A DNA stretch of 64,000 nucleotides, from contig CM043963.1 in the NCBI GenBank assembly GCA_014529385.2, positions 99,277,912 through 99,341,911 on the forward strand, given 5' to 3'. Shown here piece by piece: positions 1 to 12,770 of the stretch. The notes under the pieces were generated by a model that saw nothing but the letters and a program-made list of their open reading frames with translations, made no database searches and had not been told where the DNA came from. The first letter of the stretch is position 1. Every line of letters starts with the position of its first letter. The position numbers and the translations under genes were made by a program. The DNA is from Adiantum capillus-veneris. Its lineage: Eukaryota; Streptophyta; Polypodiopsida; Polypodiales; Pteridaceae.

Positions 1-770
1 GAGCAAAAAGGGTACAAGTGTTACAATCATGTCACGGGTAAAGTGAGGGTCAGCAAGTATGTTATTTTTTTATGAAATGGCAAGTTGGTATGCTGATGTA
101 AAAGATGATTTGGGGGTTGATTTAAGAGATAATGTGGCTACAAAAAATACAGGTGCGCAATCACAAGTTTTGAGTGGGCCGCAAGGGTCATCTAGTACAT
201 GTTGGCCATGGTGAGAATCCAGCATTGGCAGGTTACATGAAAGGAAAGGAAAAATGTATCAAGGAAAGGAAAGGAAAAAGTTGATGATGCCCCTAAGTTG
301 CCAAATGTTAGTGTTGGTTATGATGATGGCGAGAGTAGAGTTTGGATGAGGAGTTTGGCATACCCTCTGTGAAGACTCCGGGTGCAAGAAGGATGCAAGC
401 AAGGAACAAGGCACCCGAAAGTGATCATGGACCACGCACGTCAGACACAGCAAGAAATCTTGTGCAAAGATTGACTTATGACAGCTATGTGGCTTGTCAT
501 TGTGCAGTTATGGCAAAGATTACAGAGGAATTAGAACCCACATGTTTTGAGGATGCTGTCAAGGATAAAAAATGATAGCAAGTTATGGATAAAGAGATGG
601 CTGCATTTAATGCAAATGATTTCATTGGGCTTTTGAGATGTCTGATACAGAAATGTGCAGAAGAAATGAGGCAGGAATTGTGGTAATATGCATCTATGTT
701 GATGATTTGATTGTTGGAGGTGATAATGTGGTTGAATTATGCAGGGGGGTCAAAATGCACCCGGAATGGA
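1..770 (+). mobile_element. Ty1/copia remnant: integrase C-terminus to reverse transcriptase
   Basis: Decayed coding sequence read in several frames. The first codons carry the copia integrase tail pattern VTGKVRVSKYVIF followed, after a frameshift, by EMASWYADV. At 523-570 is a copia-type pre-RT segment (EPTCFEDAVKDKK). At about 685-715 is the reverse transcriptase active-site pattern YVDDLIVGG. Stops and frameshifts between these show it is dead. The left end lies outside the window and no LTR was found on the right. It is not one of the two minus-strand copia copies at 3.3 and 12.1 kb. Confidence 0.75.
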
Positions 771-1393
771 ATTTTGGCAACACAGTTTGAGTCCAAAGGA
801 CAAATTGACTGTATAGAAACCTAAGACACACACTCTAAAAAAGGAATCACCTCAATCAGAGATCGATGATGATGGCTCCAGGGAATACATAAGCCGCTTC
901 CTAGACTACTCCTGCTTGTTGCTCCAAGCTCCTCAGACACAACCAGACTCTGATACCATGTTAAGAGATAGAGAAGGAGAGAGCTTGATCTCTTGCAAGC
1001 GCACACACACACACACAAAGATGGAGCCAAAAGACTATACTTCTTCTTCTTCACTAATTCAAGATAAGAGGTCTACAAAACATAAGGGAAATACAACATA
1101 AAAGGGGAACTAGTACAACGGTCTAGTACAAAATGCTAGTGAGTAGATAAGTGTGACATCACTCCGATAAGTAGACCAGCTCGGTGTAGTACAACTGTAG
1201 TATCACTAGCGAAGATATGTGTATCCACCAAGGCATGCTAGTGATGATGACTGTCGATGGTAATCATCCAAGAGTTGTACATGTTGAGCTTGACATCTCA
1301 ACATGCTAACATAATTTAGTTGATTCAATTCACTCAATGGTGATCCTCAACCGTAGTTGCCACTTTAGTTTGGCTAAGTTGTATAACTTGGGT

Positions 1394-1555
1394 TGTAGAC
1401 CACCATAATTGCTATGTGTAAACATCAACACCATGACTTGTGATGGATTTCTACTTTCTTGTAAGGCATCGGAATGTAGACCACCATAATTGCTATGTGT
1501 AAACATCAACACCATGACTTGTGATGGATTTCTACTTTCTTGTAAGGCATCGGAA
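1394..1555. repeat. Exact tandem duplication, 2 x 81 bp
   Basis: The segment starting TGTAGACCACCATAATTGC occurs at 1394 and again at 1475 with no mismatch that I can see. The unit is 81 bp (27 codons), so it leaves a reading frame open through both copies on either strand. Exact identity points to a recent event in otherwise decayed DNA. Confidence 0.9.
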
Positions 1556-2065
1556 TGGGTGGTGCCCATTTGCAAGCATGATTGCATCAATACTAACAAA
1601 CATTGTATGGGTTTTTATGACATCAATTATGTGGTTTGCATTGGTTGCTTGGATCATCGAGAGGGAGCTGCGAGGTTTGGTAGTGATGATGATGGTGTTA
1701 TAAGGGGATAGCAAGACAATAGTTTGAGGAGGTGTTGTAAACCTAAACTCACCCTTGAAGTAAAGTGTAAGTATCTACTCATCTTTCTTTGTCATCTATA
1801 GATTTAACTAGATACAAGACACAACTACCAATATCATCAATGCCAAAGTGGTGGCTACATGGAACAAGAAACTAGAATGTGCACTCCTTGATTGATTATA
1901 ATCCAAATTCTAATTTTTGTTCCATTTTCTCTTACCTAGGTATTTTCCCAAGAAACTAACATGATCGCAAGTTTTTTCCTGCCTCACTATATCCAGCATG
2001 CTCCATACATTATTTGGTACGATGCTTCTGGATGTGCTTATTATGTAGAATAGATTTCCATAATG

Positions 2066-2160
<95 letters not shown>
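2066..2160. repeat. Compound microsatellite (TG)n(AG)n
   Basis: About 50 bp of TG repeats ends near 2116 and runs straight into about 40 bp of AG repeats ending at 2160. Open frames across it are simple-sequence artefacts. Confidence 0.95.
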
Positions 2161-2164
<4 letters not shown>

Positions 2165-2849
2165 TGCACCAACATAATACCTCTCTTTAGGAACAAAGAA
2201 CAAAGGTGTATTTTTCTTTTGCGGTTTTGTGGGCTTGGTCTTATGCCTTGGACCCTCTTGATTTGCTAGTGTACCACTTTAAAATGAGGTGGTCACTTGG
2301 CAGCTATTCAAGTTCAGAACTTCAGAGTTAGATGTCAGAGATGAGATCCAATAGGATAAAGAAATTAGACTTCAAATCACCATATAGAAAAAGAGAGATA
2401 GAAAACTAGATTGAACTGAACGAATGAAGTCAGATGATAAGAATTGAGAAAATTAGAAATTAGATATTCAGATTGATAAGTTCTCATAATAAGTACAATT
2501 GGTATTGCATTGAGTGCTAAATTACAAGACATTACAAGAGTTTCAAAGACTCATGAATACAATAAAGCTCTACCCTAGACCGATCGATCAACAGCAGATC
2601 CCAAAATGAAAGTATTGGATCCTATTTATAAGCACTCGTATTGGGTTCTACCTGACTGCCTGTCTAACTGTACAATTACCAGTTGGTAGCTACTGAAATT
2701 GTCGGTGATTCTACTACGTAAAAGTCGCTTCTTGTGGGTAGATTCCTGCTATCTACATCGTCCTCCTCTTTCTTGAATTTTGGCATATTCCCAAAATTTT
2801 AAAGGAATGATACACTCACATTTATATTTTCATTTGTCATGCGCTTCCT

Positions 2850-3107
2850 TCATATCAGACTTTGGTACTTGTGAGATGGTGATTGGAGGACTCTAGCCCA
2901 TTCTTTAATTTGAGGCCTAGTGGAGATAGTAGTCTCCTTCTGTATATTTTGGTAGATGGCCTCTTGCTCCAATTGTTCCCTTCGCTCTATAAGCATCTCA
3001 ACTTCATAGGGTGTTAGATCATGCCAAATCTTTGTATCAGTTTCATGGAGCATTTTCTTAGCCATTACCTTGCCAGCTTGCGATAGATGGATGCTATATG
3101 AATCCAC
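2850..3107 (-). pseudogene. Unrecognised 85-codon ORF fragment
   Basis: An 85-residue hydrophilic, charged frame. The frame stays open upstream for a few codons (ELAIPSRVDSYSIHLSQAG) and a second open stretch in another frame precedes it, so it looks like the frameshifted remainder of a longer protein. The composition is protein-like (WHDLTPYEVEMLIERREQLE) rather than random. A retroelement or pararetrovirus-like polyprotein is possible, but I do not recognise a family. Confidence 0.25.
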
Positions 3108-3262
3108 CCTGCTAGGTATGGCTAATTCGCTTTGATTCTGGCTTTGAACAACACCTCAACCATATCTTTGAACTGGGGTTCAGAGTTGGCTTTACTGGCA
3201 AGTTCCTTTTTAGGAATCTTTGATGCTTCTATTGACAATTGAAGTAGCTCATTTGTATATTT

Positions 3263-3489
3263 TGTTGGAGTTAGAGTTGCACATATGCACACACAAATTG
3301 GGGCAAATGAAGAAGCTCAAGGCACACTAAAGAGAGAATATTGATTAGTGTGCAAATAGAAAGATAAGTTAGCCCTAGAGTGATGGATGTATATACAATA
3401 AATGGGGGGAAAAACCTTATAACGAGGGAAAAAGTACCCCGATGGTCCTAAGTGTGTTCACACACATCACTAACACATATATGGTAACA
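3263..3489 (-). repeat. 3' LTR of copia copy 1
   Basis: A 227-bp LTR. On the minus strand it starts TGTTACCATATA and ends in CCAACA. A purine-rich tract (AGGGGGATT) lies immediately 5' of it on that strand, as expected for a polypurine tract. It aligns along its whole length with 12106-12333. Confidence 0.8.
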
Positions 3490-6400
3490 AATCCCCCTAG
3501 GAGTGATGCATGAACGAGAGTTGGCACATAGTGTATAGGGAAGTGCCATGCCCTGAGGACATGATCAATCCACACACTCATTTGTAGCTCTAATACCATG
3601 TACTCAGCTTCACACATAAAAGTGGCCACAATATGTTGCTTCTTGCTCAACCATGATATGCATCAATTAGCGAGCATGAAATAAAACCACTTGTGGACAC
3701 TCGTGGTGTCATAACAACTAGCTCACCAATCCGAGTCCAAAAAAGCATGCAAATATAGTGGCATTGATCCCCCTTGCCCCTTGGGATAAAAAAATCCAAT
3801 ATGTAAAGTGCCACTCAAGTAGTGGAAGATCCTTTTAACAGACTGTCAATGCTAAGACCTTGGGCTATGTAGAAATCTGCTGACTTGTGAAACTACAAAT
3901 TGAATATGCGTCCTTGTATTGCACACATAAATAATGTAGCTAACAACATTATGATAAAGAGTGACATTAGTAAAATCTTCGAAATCATGAAGGCTCAATT
4001 CCAAACTTGTTTCCATTGGAGTAGCAATATGTTTGTAGTCCTTGACTTACATAATAATGTTTCTATGTATCTTGCTTGACACAAATTAATACCTCCATCA
4101 CATTGCTTAAACTGTATGCCCAAATGATGCAAAAACCCCAAGTCTTTCATCCTGAAATTAACACTCAATTCAGCCTTGAATTCAACAATGTGTATCTCAT
4201 TTGGACCAATTATCAACAAATCGTCTACTTACAAAACAACGTTGAGAAATACATCACCATCACGCTTGGCATACAAGTGCGTTTAATTGGAATGCTACAA
4301 AAGCCTCGTTTAACCATATGAATGCCAACTTTCTCAACCAAGCGCAAGGAGATTGCTTGAACCATATAATGCATACTTACATTTTCACACTTTGTTTTCT
4401 TGTCCTTTCTTGACATAACCACGAGGCTACATTCCATATATTTTCTCAAATATATCACCATTCAAGAAAGAAATAAGAATATCTGATTGATGTACATTCC
4501 ATCCAAAGTAAGTTTCCAATGAACATAGAAAACAAATAGTAGTCATACAAAAAGTGGAAGCAAAAGTCTCTTCATAGTTAGTGCCTTTCTGCTTGCATAA
4601 CCTTTTGCAACAAGTCTAGCCTTGTAGCGATTGATCTCACCATCTAACTTACATTTCAACTTGTAAACCCACTTTGTATCAATGGCCTTTTTGCCAAGAG
4701 GTAAATCACATAAAGTCTCTTTCATTCTCTATTAGTGCATCATACTTTGATTGCATTGTAGCCATCCAATTTTTTGAATTTTGTGCTTCATCAAAAGAAA
4801 GAGGTTCCTCTTCATCACATAAACAAGAAACAACCAAAGCATCAAAATCAAACACATATGATGCATGTCGAGAACCTGAACAAGTATGACTAGACATAGG
4901 TACATCCAATTTACTGTCATGCAAGGTATGCACCGACCATTTTGGCACATACCCCAAGCCTCTTCATTCTTATTCCTTTCCACATCAAGTACATCATGTA
5001 CATCTGCATCAGTAATAGACTCAACTGTAACCTTTTTAGAAACCCCCATAGGCTATACAATTGCCTCATTGGAACTTACATTCAAATTTTCACATTAAAA
5101 AAGAGGCAATAAAGTGTCATAAATGTGTTGTGAGGTTATATTACTATCTTTGGTACATGATAACAAAGGTTGAATAGAATGTTTGACAAATACAAAATCT
5201 CATGAAACCAAGATACGTTTCTTTTGTGGATGGTATAACCTGTAGCCTTTGCTTTCGAGATTGTAACCAACAAAAATACATTTGAAAGCTTTATCATTGA
5301 ATTTTTTGTGTTGTGTTTGTGGCACAAAAGCATAAGCTAAACAACCAAAAACGTGCATGTGATCAATATATGGCTTCTTATCATTCCATGCTTCATAGAC
5401 TGCAAGGCTTTGATAGGACACATGTCAAGTACATAAGAAGCACACATGAAAACCTCAAGCCAAAATGAATGTGGTAAAGCTTGACTCTTAAGCATACATC
5501 ATACCATCTTCATAACAGACCCATTTTTTCTTTCAACAACACCATTTTTCTTAGATATATAGGGTACTGTGCATTTGGTAATTTAATCCCATGACTAGCC
5601 AGAAATGCATTAAATCCATGATACATATACTCCCCCCGTCGATCTGAACGGAGGGTGTCCCTAGTACATTTAGAGATAATTTCACCCATGACAAAATATT
5701 TCTTGAAACACATGAACACTTTGTACTTAGCTTTTAGCGGATAGACCCATGCATGCCTAGAGTAATCATCAATGAAAGTCACAAAGTATAGGTAATTACC
5801 CAAGGATGGAGTTTGCATGGCCCCAGAAACATTACTATGCACAAGTTGCAACCTGCATGTAGCCCTTATTGACCCATTTTTTGGAAGTTTTGAATGCTAC
5901 ATTCTACCCAAAATAAAACTTTCACAAACATGCTTAGAAGGTACTTCAAGAGGTGGCGAAGAAGTATCCATATTAGAATTTTGAAAACGCAACAAACTGG
6001 CAAAATCTAGATGCCTAAAATGTGCATGCCAAAGTTTGACATATAAAATAGCCTTTGAATTCACAACATCTGCAAATTTTTTCCCACACTTGTCATCATA
6101 CAAAGTGAGCTTATATAGCCCATGTCAAAAAATGCTAGATGCAACAATTTTATCACCAAACCTAAGATCATGAATTGTATATTTGCCATCCACAAATTTG
6201 ACAACAAGACCAAGTCTTGCAAGTGCAGATACAGACAAAAGATTCTTTTTTATCCTTGGTACATAAAGTGCATCAAAATCATAAAATAATTTCTATTTGT
6301 AGAATTTAACACAATCTTTCCAACTCCCTTGACCATTCGAATAAGAGGCATTGTTGGCACAAATGACTGTATTCCTATGAGGAACAGCCTCGAGAGTGGC

Positions 6401-6560
6401 AAATAAATCACAATGCAAAGAAATGTGCTTTGTAGCACCACTATCAAAGTACCAAACGTGTGACTCTGCAACAACTGACATATATGCATCATGGACAGAA
6501 GGATCATAAGTACACACTACACTAAATTCCCACTCTGCATCTACATCAACATCACTTGCT
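3263..6560 (-). mobile_element. Decayed Ty1/copia element, copy 1
   Basis: Reading from 6560 down on the minus strand, fragments appear in copia order: protease region with WYFDSGATKHIS (about 6460), GAG-pre-integrase (6103-5897), integrase core with FVTFIDDYSRHAWVYPLK (5851-5510), integrase C-terminus (5421-5200), pre-RT (5049-4706), RT (4725-4543 and 4219-3995) and RNase H (3650-3417). It has many frameshifts and stops. It belongs to the same family as the element at 12.1-16.7 kb, with matching products and a matching LTR. Gag and the 5' LTR are absent, so the 5' end is truncated near the protease. Confidence 0.9.
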
Positions 6561-6835
6561 TAGATCTAAAGTGAACTCCACTATGCTAATATACACACAT
6601 AAGGAGGATGTCTAATAACACAACAATATGAACTTGGAAAGGTCTTTTTCAACCAAAAAAAGAGTGAATGCCATGCTCGAGACCAACACATTTGATCAAC
6701 GATGCTTTTGCCAAATTGGTTTGAATAAAAAATGTGCAATGAGCCATATGTTTGCAGATGTTGATCCAAAAATCCCTTCTAGCCCTAAAAACTCTATTGT
6801 AAATCTAGATTTCCGAAAGATAGTGCAAAAGAGTT

Positions 6836-7563
6836 TTGTAGATTTTTCTCTCATTTCTATAATTCTATAATTCCATGAGAACTGGGGCTTAAGGGTATTT
6901 TTCAGAAACCCTAGGTATAAAGGTCAAATTAAAGAGAGAGAATTTTTTGTAAGCTTGTATGGAAGAAGCTGTGGCTATATTGAGCTATTTTTTAATCATC
7001 ATTTCTTTCACTTTGGTAATCCAAACTGATTTTTTGACTATTGCATTGTGCTTCTCTCCTCTTGTTCTTTATATTGAGTGATTCATTGTCAGTTTGGTTG
7101 AAGATCGCATCATCTACGCTTTGTGAGCTTAAACTGATTGTTTTGATGATATTTTTAAGTGATAATGCTAAGTTTTTTATAAGAGAATGCTCCTAAGCTT
7201 TAGGAGATATCATTACACCACTCCTAGTCATGTTTTGATGACCTGCAAAACGATGGATTACCATTCATGTACCTTCTAATGATCCCTACCTATAGTCTCC
7301 CAAGACTTTTCAAGCTCTGAGTCGACATTTAGCCGAGGAATCATCAAGTAGTTAACATGAGCGAAAATGAAGCATATGCTTGTAGTTAGACTGTTAGACA
7401 TGATTTGGGACTACTCGTGAGTGCATCTTCTTGCAGTAGTAACTCCGTTGTGCTTGACAACCCAATGTGTCTTTGTGCCCCATGCTTCCCTGATTATTGA
7501 CGTTAGATTTAATTAGTGTCAAATAGCTATGCTACAAATGTCCATCACAGCAATCCACGAACA
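6836..7563 (+). repeat. 5' LTR (with extra internal sequence)
   Basis: The first about 270 bp and the last about 65 bp (ending CACGAACA) align with the LTR at 9733-10143. About 390 bp between them (near 7105-7498) has no counterpart there, so it is an insertion in this copy or a deletion in the other. Confidence 0.6.
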
Positions 7564-8239
7564 TTGCCCCCTCTTTCAAGGAATTGATCTTACGATGGTC
7601 GAGTGACCTTGTGAATGTATTTTCTTTGTCCAAAAAGCCATCTTAAAACCATCCCAACTTTCACTAGCAACAGAGTGGAGAATGACTTATAGCCCTTTGA
7701 ATGCAAAAAGATTTAAAGACCCTCCTCAAATCAAGGAACTTGGAAAGAGCCCAAAAATTGCCAGATCAAACCAAAATATAAAGAAAAATTGGAATTTTAG
7801 ATCCAAAACAACAAAAAACTTGGGGATAGCATGCCGTTAACCTCTTTCAATTGAGGCTAAAACCTAGAGAAGACCAGATCCTATAGACCATGCAGACCAT
7901 GGATATCAATTGCACTGAGAAACATAAAGATTCCAGCTAGGGGGGTTCAAAAATAAGAAACGGGCCAAAAGGTCAAAGGAAAGAACCAAAATCAAACAAG
8001 AAACCAAAAACCCATCAAATGGATTGAACTTGGGAAATACTAGTGGAAATAGCCTAAAGATATAGATAGTAAGTAGCTGACTAAGAGACCTAATACTAAC
8101 GTATAGGAACATATATCACGATCCATGGTGCACTGCAAACTGAGAAATTGGTTGCATAATCAGTGTCCATATATAGGGTACCACTGAGTGAAAGTTCAAA
8201 GAACTTGGCGTCATTCTCACAACACTTCATGATAATTAC

Positions 8240-8765
8240 GTGCATTATTTAAATGAAGCCACTACTGCTCTTAGTGCACGGAAAACCTTAGAAATGCTCT
8301 TTGGAGTTAAAGGTAAGCACTCAAAAAATTTCATTGGAAATGCAATTGTACGGGCTCATGATGAGGACCTCTCTAGTGTCATTAATATGCTTAAAAGAAT
8401 TAGCACACAATTTGGTGTACATAGAGTCACCAGCTGAAGAAGAAGACCAAGTAGCAATGCTCTTAAAGGCCCTTCCTGAGGAGTATGACCAAATTGTAAT
8501 TGTGCTTAAGGAAAAAGAACCAATACCTTGGGTTGATAGCATCATCAATTCTCTACAAGAAGAAGAAAAGAAGATCAATAAAGGCAACAAGGAATCAACC
8601 TCAAATGGAGCGTATGTAGTAACCTCTTCAAAGAAGAAATGCACACATTGCAGTAGAACCAACCATCAGTCCAAGGATCGCTTCAAAGTCAAAGAATGCC
8701 AACATTGTGGAAGGACAGGACATCCACCATTCCATTGCTTCTACATGAACAACAATCAAGGATGA
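8240..8765 (+). pseudogene. Copia gag fragment with CCHC zinc knuckles
   Basis: Two overlapping frames (8240-8437 and 8301-8765) join to a gag C-terminal half. A helical part with ALPEEYDQIV is followed by a charged linker and two zinc knuckles. The second, CQHCGRTGHPPFHC, is an intact C-x2-C-x4-H-x4-C. The first (CTHCSRTNHQSKDRF) has lost its last cysteine. Zinc knuckles of this kind bind the element's RNA during packaging. A one-base frameshift near 8300-8440 inactivates the gene. Confidence 0.8.
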
Positions 8766-9068
8766 AATGACGTCAACAAAAGGACCATGGAGAACAAGTA
8801 CAAAGATCGATGCAAAGCAAAGGTAAACATAATTGAAGACCATGATCATGAAGATGAAGCTACTCACAAGCACTCTCTCATTACCTACACAAATGTGCTC
8901 TGTCATGTAATCAAACCCTAGGATCTCTATTTAGGAGCCTAATTTATGTATCCTAGTGAACCTTGGTGATGAATCCAATTGAGAACCACCATGATGAATC
9001 ATGTGAACCTTGTAGATGTGTCAAAGAGATTCCTAGAATCATATAAATAATCTAGGCTTAGGAGTGCA

Positions 9069-9511
9069 TATGTTGGGGTAAGTTTAGCTTATCCTAGCTT
9101 ATGAAGCCTTTCCCTAGCTCCCCATGACCATGTACACATCCAAAATAATGCCCATGCATGTATATATGAACCATGGACCTTTTCATCATCTTTCTTAATG
9201 CATATGAAGCCAAAAAGGAGGTCAAAAAAGCCCCTTAAAATGTGCATACGGGTTCTCCACTTGTTTATCCTCTTTTTGAGCTAATTCTTGAACCCTCTTA
9301 CACCTCATCTATGATGCAAGCAAGAAGCTCTAGCCTATGCCTATATAAGAGGCTCTCATGTACTCATTTCTATTTTGAATTGAAGCATACTATGTCCTAT
9401 TTCACCCATGACTGGCTCAATGTGTTATCCTCAACCTTCACTATTGTGTGGGTGGATTAGAGGGAAACAATCCCTCACTCCTTATTCTCTATATCTACTT
9501 CATCCATATCA
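9069..9511 (+). repeat. Possible nested solo LTR
   Basis: A segment starting TGTTGGGGTAAG and ending CATATCA, with a TATA box (CTATATAAGAGGC, about 9341) placed as in an LTR promoter. It sits between gag and the 3' LTR of the surrounding copia element. I found no second copy in the window and no clear target duplication. Confidence 0.35.
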
Positions 9512-9732
9512 AATCTGATGTAGTACATCACCCATAGAGCTGAAGCACAAGCCATAGCTGCAAAATATGGAAGAGCAATTCAAGTGCTTGATAAAGCCAA
9601 GTACTGATAAAACAATGTCAAGAATGACAATATTGCAAATGCTTATCTGAAATACTCTTCTATACTCTTCTAGCCCTAAAGTGTTTGTTGCCAAATAAAG
9701 ACATTGAAGAAGCTATTTTGCAATGTTTTAAT

Positions 9733-10143
9733 TGTTGGATTTTTCTCTTGTTACTATAATAGTATAATGCTATGAGAATTGGGGTTTAAGGATTTTTTTG
9801 TAATCCCTAGGTAGTATGAAGATTAAATTGAATAAGAAAGAGAAAAGACTTTTTGGATAAAGATATATTGGAGAAGCTGCAACTACGTTAAGCTATTTGG
9901 TAATCATCATATCTTTGATAATCCAAATTGAATTTGACTATTGCTTTTCATGCTTCTTTGCTCTGATCTTTTGATTGATTGTATTCATTATCACTTTATT
10001 GGCATTAGATGTTTTGACTATTGCTTCATGCTTCTTTGCTTCGATCTTTTGATTGAGTGTATTCATTATCAGTTTATTAACATTAGATTTTGTTATTTCT
10101 AGATAGCTATGCTATAGACGTTCATTGTAGTGATTCACTAACA
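9733..10143 (+). repeat. 3' LTR of copia element, with internal tandem duplication
   Basis: A 411-bp segment from TGTTGGATTTTTC to CACTAACA, homologous to 6836-7563. Inside it, a stretch of about 80 bp beginning TTTGACTATTGC (near 9926) recurs near 10013 with a few differences, a local duplication not obvious in the partner LTR. Confidence 0.65.
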
Positions 10144-11789
10144 ATAGACAAGATTGAAATTTATGATAAGTGTAACAAAGCACCAAAATATTCCTTGTGC
10201 CAAGCTCAAGAAATATCACATGATCAATAGAAAATGGTATCACAAGAGCACCTTCTCATTGACATTAGAGTATGGAAAAATAGGCCATAAGTAAAAAACA
10301 GCTACAATATCAAATAAAGTAATCATAATCATTAAGCAAGAGTTGGCACCAAGACTAGCATACACCATGTTTTCATGTGTGGCCGATATGAAATACATCA
10401 AAATACTTCATATATCCATAGTAAGAAGGTTTCGTCTATCCTCACTCCATCTTTACAAAGCTAATCATGACTTTAAATACCTTCACAACAATGTTAACTA
10501 GTTTCCTATATTCTAGAAAAAAGAGACAATATCGAGCAATGAGGTATACAAGTTAGCCACAAGTTTCTTTGTCTGGATCCCTACGATGGACAGCCAGCTT
10601 ATCCAAAGGAAGCCAATATGGATAAGAACAAGGTATAAAGCATTCTATTCACTTCAACGCTCAACACTAAAAAGCTAACCATTCAAAAGAAAGCTTTTGT
10701 TTTCTTGTTGTTTGATCTTTGAGTTCAGCCAACACAACATATGACACACACAAGAAATTGAGCATCTACATGTACAAAATTAAATCAAATGAAAATAGAA
10801 AAATTTGTAGAAGAAAATACTCCTTTGTTTCAGAAATTTCCAACCTTATCACGTATGCACATGAACATAAATAAGTGTAGGAGTATGAACAAGGAATATA
10901 GAAATGATAGAATAATAGTTGGCAACAAGCACTTCATAGAAAAAACGACTTCAACCAACTTCAAAGAGAACTAATGCAAGATTGAAACTACTAATCACTT
11001 GATAAATCTTGGAGAAGGACTTTATTAAGAAGCTTATAATTGAATTCTTTGAGGCAATGAGGTGTCTATTGGACACAAATGTTCAAGAACCACTCAACAC
11101 AAAGGCAGAATGTATTTTAGCATACACAATCAAGATGCCACACTTTAGTAGTAATATCAATCTTGAAAAAAGAGTCCAAGTAGACAAGGTCAGATACTCA
11201 TAAGCACAATAAAAGAATATGGCAACTAATTCAAAGGTAACAACAAAGCCATGTTGGCTGGCAAGAGGTTCACCGTTCATGTGGCAATTTAATAGAGACC
11301 TCTTTCATAGAATCTTTGGCAAAATAACCGATCCCATTAGGTAGATAAAAATAGCAAACGGTGACAATCATACTACTAACTATAATTTAACAAATGACAT
11401 GATTTAATATGCAATTCTACAATGCAAGCAAACAAAAGGGAGTCAAAGAGGGAGTGTAACTACTAGTCAATAGGTCAACTAGAAGAGATCATATGTAATG
11501 ACATCCAACCCTAAAGAGGAAACAAATTAACAGAAGACAAATATGTAGCCTACTCCATAAGATAGAGAATATACAAAGTCAATATTAGGATCATGATTTA
11601 CACAAGCAGGACAAAAAACTAGAAAGCTAGGAAAAAGAATATATGAAAAAGTTTGAAAAAGAGAATGAGGAATGCCATGTTAACAAGTGAGAAACAATCT
11701 CTACCACTAGACTCCATCTCCAAATCTAAGAGATGATGCAGATGCACATGGATATGGCTCTATTATTACTAATAGAAACATCTCTATTT

Positions 11790-11859
<70 letters not shown>

Positions 11860-12105
11860 ACTTGGTAAGTTTTCTAAAGCTAATAAATAGGCTAGCCCCC
11901 TGACATGGGTCCCTCAATGCGTGTTGTTCTTCTCTATATGGGGCTACTGGTGAACCCATGGGACCTCTTATACTATGCTTAGGTAGAGATTTGTGACCTT
12001 TAAGTAGCTCAAAAACTTTGTCTCTCACTAGCATGTTGTTTAATTTCAAGGTTCTATTGTAGCTTTCCCTTGCCAAATAGTAAAGTTTAACTCTCCAAAA
12101 TCCCT
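10144..12105. other. Stretch without a supported gene; (CT)n tract
   Basis: AT-rich with short random frames. The only clear structure is a 66-bp CT microsatellite at 11793-11858. Confidence 0.5.
11793..11858. repeat. (CT)n microsatellite
   Basis: Uninterrupted CT dinucleotides. The overlapping minus-strand frame rich in Arg-Glu is an artefact. Confidence 0.95.
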
Positions 12106-12333
12106 TGTTGGAATTAGGGTTAAAGAGAAACACACACAGCTTGGAGAAGACAAAGGAAGCTCAAGGCACACAACAGAGAGTGTGTTACTTAGTGTGCAAT
12201 GAAAAAATAGATAGCCCTAGAATGAATGAGCGTATATCTAATGCACGGGGGAAAAAACCTCCTAAAGAGGGGAAAAATACCCCAGCGGTCCAAGTGTGTT
12301 CACATACATCACTACCACATGTATATGGTAACA
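12106..12333 (-). repeat. 3' LTR of copia copy 2
   Basis: A 228-bp LTR running on the minus strand from TGTTACCATATACATG to CCAACA, preceded on that strand by the polypurine tract AGGGGGGATT. It matches the 227-bp LTR at 3263-3489. Confidence 0.85.
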
Positions 12334-12770
12334 AATCCCCCCTATAGTGATGCGGTAAACGAGAGTTTCCACATGAGTAAAGGGAAGTGCCATGCTCTGA
12401 GGACATGATCAGTCCACAAAGGGGAGTAAACCCAAAGCTTTGCGGAAAGATTCAAGCTTCTCATGAGACAATGCCTTTGTGAAAAGATCTGCAAGGTTGT
12501 CCTGTGTTGGCACATAGCCAAGCTGATCTATCCTGTTGAGAGCCTCTCCCTAACATAGTGGTAATGCACCTCAATGTGCTTTGTGCGAGCATGAAAAACT
12601 AGGTTCCTCGCAACTGCCAATGTGCTCTGACTGTCAATGTAGATAGTGTTGGCAGTGTCTTGTCCAACACCCAAATCAGCCATAAGGTGTCTGAGCCATA
12701 CACACTCAGCCGTAGCTGTGAAGACTGCCCTCTACTCAGTCTCATAACTCGAAGTGGCCACAGTAGGTTG

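Larger units (their letters stand above)
771..3262. other. Stretch without a supported gene
   Basis: Apart from a tandem duplication (1394-1555), a compound microsatellite (2066-2160) and one unrecognised minus-strand ORF (2850-3107), I see no coding or RNA signal here. It is AT-rich and looks like old, unidentifiable repeat. Confidence 0.5.
6836..10143 (+). mobile_element. Copia element with flanking LTRs and gag
   Basis: Two related LTR-like segments in direct orientation (6836-7563 and 9733-10143) bound about 2.2 kb that holds a copia-type gag with zinc knuckles (8240-8765) on the plus strand. The inner region has no recognisable polymerase. A further LTR-like segment with a TATA box (9069-9511) appears nested inside. 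Assignment as one element rests on LTR pairing and the position of gag. A primer-binding site is not evident. Confidence 0.6.

Noticed and set aside
2850-3107. Possible endogenous pararetrovirus polyprotein
   Set aside because: No RT, coat or movement-protein motif visible; kept only as an unrecognised ORF fragment.
3587-3600. GCTCTAATACCATG resembling a reversed tRNA-Met primer-binding site
   Set aside because: It lies inside the copia RNase H coding block (reads EYMVLELQM) and is not next to an LTR end.
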